From: an uncultured Asticcacaulis sp.
Lineage (GTDB): Bacteria; Pseudomonadota; Alphaproteobacteria; Caulobacterales; Caulobacteraceae
Length of the DNA: 6,851 nt
Assembly: GCA_946480125.1 (NCBI GenBank)
Contig: CAMLIY010000169.1
Location: forward strand, 1-6,851
Direction: 5' to 3'
Shown: positions 5,825-6,851 of the stretch, piece by piece
Position numbering within the stretch: the stretch's first letter is position 1
How the letters are laid out: every line of letters begins with the position of its first letter
Position numbers and translations under genes: made by a program
The notes under the pieces: model-generated
The model's database searches: none
Seen by the model: only the letters and a program-made list of their open reading frames with translations
Told to the model about the DNA's origin: nothing

Positions 5825-5878
5825 CTCCTCCCCTGCGAAGCGGGGAAGGTGTCACGGCGAAGTCCGTGACGGAGGGGG
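5825..5878. repeat. Palindromic intergenic repeat with two hairpins
   Basis: Outer CTCC (5825-5828) pairs with GGAG (5871-5874). Inside are CCCC-T-GC/GC-GGGG around GAA (5830-5845, one bulged T) and a perfect 7-bp stem GTCACGG/CCGTGAC (5851-5857 with 5864-5870). This is the layout of the short GC-rich palindromes often scattered between genes in Caulobacterales and sphingomonads (recalled, not searched). It lies between the convergent ends of ftsK and the glycoside hydrolase gene and differs in sequence from the repeat at 3083-3210. Confidence 0.65.
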
Positions 5879-5883
5879 CAATC

Positions 5884-6851
5884 TTAAGTCTTCAAAACCA
5901 CCTGTCCCGAAACCAGCCCCTCAGACCGCGCCGTGATCATCACTGGCCCGCTGCCTTTGACCTCTACAATCGCCTGCGCCAGACCATTGAACGCCTTGCG
6001 ATAAAGCGCCTTGTCCGGTTCGTGGCTGGTCGGGTTGCCATTGCCCACGCCGATCACCTCCGCCGGGCCTTCGACATCGAAAAAGATCAGGTTATCGGCC
6101 TTGGGCACCGATATGCCCGCCTTGTCGAATACCTCGGCCTTAAGCACGACGATATCGTCCACGCGCTCAGAGGTCAGCCCAACCTTCGCCGCCGCGCCAG
6201 CCGTCACGCGCTCGGCCTTCATCGAGACACGGCCACCCCGATAGCCATAGGCGGTGATCTTGCCGGGCGCAAAGGGTACGGTCCATTCGAGGTGCAAATC
6301 CTTCACCACAGCCTTGCGACCGGCCGACTTGCCATTGACGAACAGCTCGACCGCCTCGCAATTGGAATGTACCCAGACAGAAACATCCTTTCCCGGCTGC
6401 CAGTTCCAGTGCGGGAACAGGTGCAGCACCGGCTTATCCAACCACCACGCCTGATAATACCAGTAATTATCTTTCGGGAAGCCGCACAAATCCATGATGC
6501 CGAAGTGCGAGGTCACCGACGGCCACCAGTTGAAGGGTGTCGGCTCGCCGCGATAATCAAAGCCGGTCCAGACAAAGCCGCCGAGCAGATTCTGCGTTTT
6601 GTCATATAGAGGCCACCAGTTCTCCGCCGTGTGCCCCCATTTCGGCGCGGTTACGTCATAGGCCGGCACATAGAGCTTGGTTTCCGAACGCTCATATTCG
6701 CCGCGCGTACACAGGGTCGAGGCGGTTTCGGTGCCGACCACCGGCAGGTTGGGGTATTTCTCCCGCACCGGACCCAGGCGGGTGACGTAATAATTCACGC
6801 CGAGCACATCAAGCGACTCGGTGATGCCGAAACCCTGGCCATTATTCATGG
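5884..6851 (-). CDS. Glycoside hydrolase family 2 (beta-galactosidase type), C-terminal part; 5' end beyond window
   Basis: The last 321 residues, plus part of one further codon, of a retaining glycosidase, probably acting on beta-galactosides or related plant or algal glycans. Numbering from the ATG at 6849: residues 1-150 are the end of the (beta/alpha)8 barrel, with VVGTETAS holding the likely catalytic nucleophile Glu41 (codon 6729-6727), then LGGFVWTGFDYRGEP and HFGIMDLCGFPKDNYWYYQAWW, typical of GalB-like GH2 enzymes. Residues about 152-215 form an Ig-like DUF4982-type domain (VELFVNGKSAGRK), and 225-321 a further beta-sandwich ending IMITARSEGL-like (VMITARSEGLVSGQVVLKT). The acid/base Glu and the N-terminal sugar-binding and sandwich domains must lie to the right. 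The ATG at 6849 is an internal methionine, as the frame stays open to the edge. Exact substrate is not predictable. Location (often periplasmic) cannot be judged without the N-terminus. Confidence 0.93.
   Translation of the reverse strand, partial: MNNGQGFGITESLDVLGVNYYVTRLGPVREKYPNLPVVGTETASTLCTRGEYERSETKLYVPAYDVTAPKWGHTAENWWPLYDKTQNLLGGFVWTGFDYRGEPTPFNWWPSVTSHFGIMDLCGFPKDNYWYYQAWWLDKPVLHLFPHWNWQPGKDVSVWVHSNCEAVELFVNGKSAGRKAVVKDLHLEWTVPFAPGKITAYGYRGGRVSMKAERVTAGAAAKVGLTSERVDDIVVLKAEVFDKAGISVPKADNLIFFDVEGPAEVIGVGNGNPTSHEPDKALYRKAFNGLAQAIVEVKGSGPVMITARSEGLVSGQVVLKT

Noticed and set aside
5779..6609. A 276-codon + strand frame crossing the repeat and the glycoside hydrolase gene
   Set aside because: It starts in the intergenic repeat and runs antisense to clear GH2 motifs. 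The Arg/His-rich protein resembles nothing known to me.

Overview
The window looks like chromosomal housekeeping DNA from an alphaproteobacterium, probably of the order Caulobacterales. An Asticcacaulis-like genome is my best guess, resting on moderately high GC, protein signatures, a CnoX with an intact CGPC site, a UbiH-type hydroxylase divergent from ftsK, and characteristic GC-rich palindromic intergenic repeats. The taxon is inferred from memory of such sequences, not from a search.

Layout: (1) Positions 1-1639, + strand: the nearly complete 3' part of a ProX/YbaK-type prolyl-tRNA deacylase gene, then cnoX (thioredoxin-TPR chaperedoxin), then a short Trm112/UPF0434-family gene. The spacing suggests one operon, closed by a terminator at 1695-1728 that can work in both directions. 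(2) Positions 1780-3024, - strand: a UbiH/Coq6-type FAD monooxygenase of ubiquinone synthesis, convergent with the first block. (3) Positions 3025-3306: a divergent intergenic region holding a complex palindromic repeat, a probable leaderless ubiH promoter and a candidate CtrA box upstream of ftsK. (4) Positions 3307 (or 3352)-5769, + strand: ftsK, the septal DNA translocase. (5) Positions 5770-5883: hairpins and a second palindromic repeat. (6) Positions 5884-6851, - strand: the C-terminal part of a family 2 glycoside hydrolase (beta-galactosidase type), whose start lies beyond the right edge.

The first three genes serve protein quality (tRNA proofreading, oxidative-stress chaperoning, and a small protein of unclear role). 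ubiH serves respiration and ftsK serves division and chromosome segregation. The glycoside hydrolase is a carbohydrate-scavenging accessory gene, functionally unrelated to its neighbours. I see no defence system, mobile element with a transposase, CRISPR array, tRNA or rRNA. The points worth a second look are the branched repeat between two divergent promoters, the apparent leaderless start of ubiH, the ftsK start choice, the altered DNA-reading residue of FtsK gamma with a KOPS-like octamer beside the gene, and the matching hairpins right after the stop codons of ubiH and ftsK. I find no clearly undescribed biological system here.
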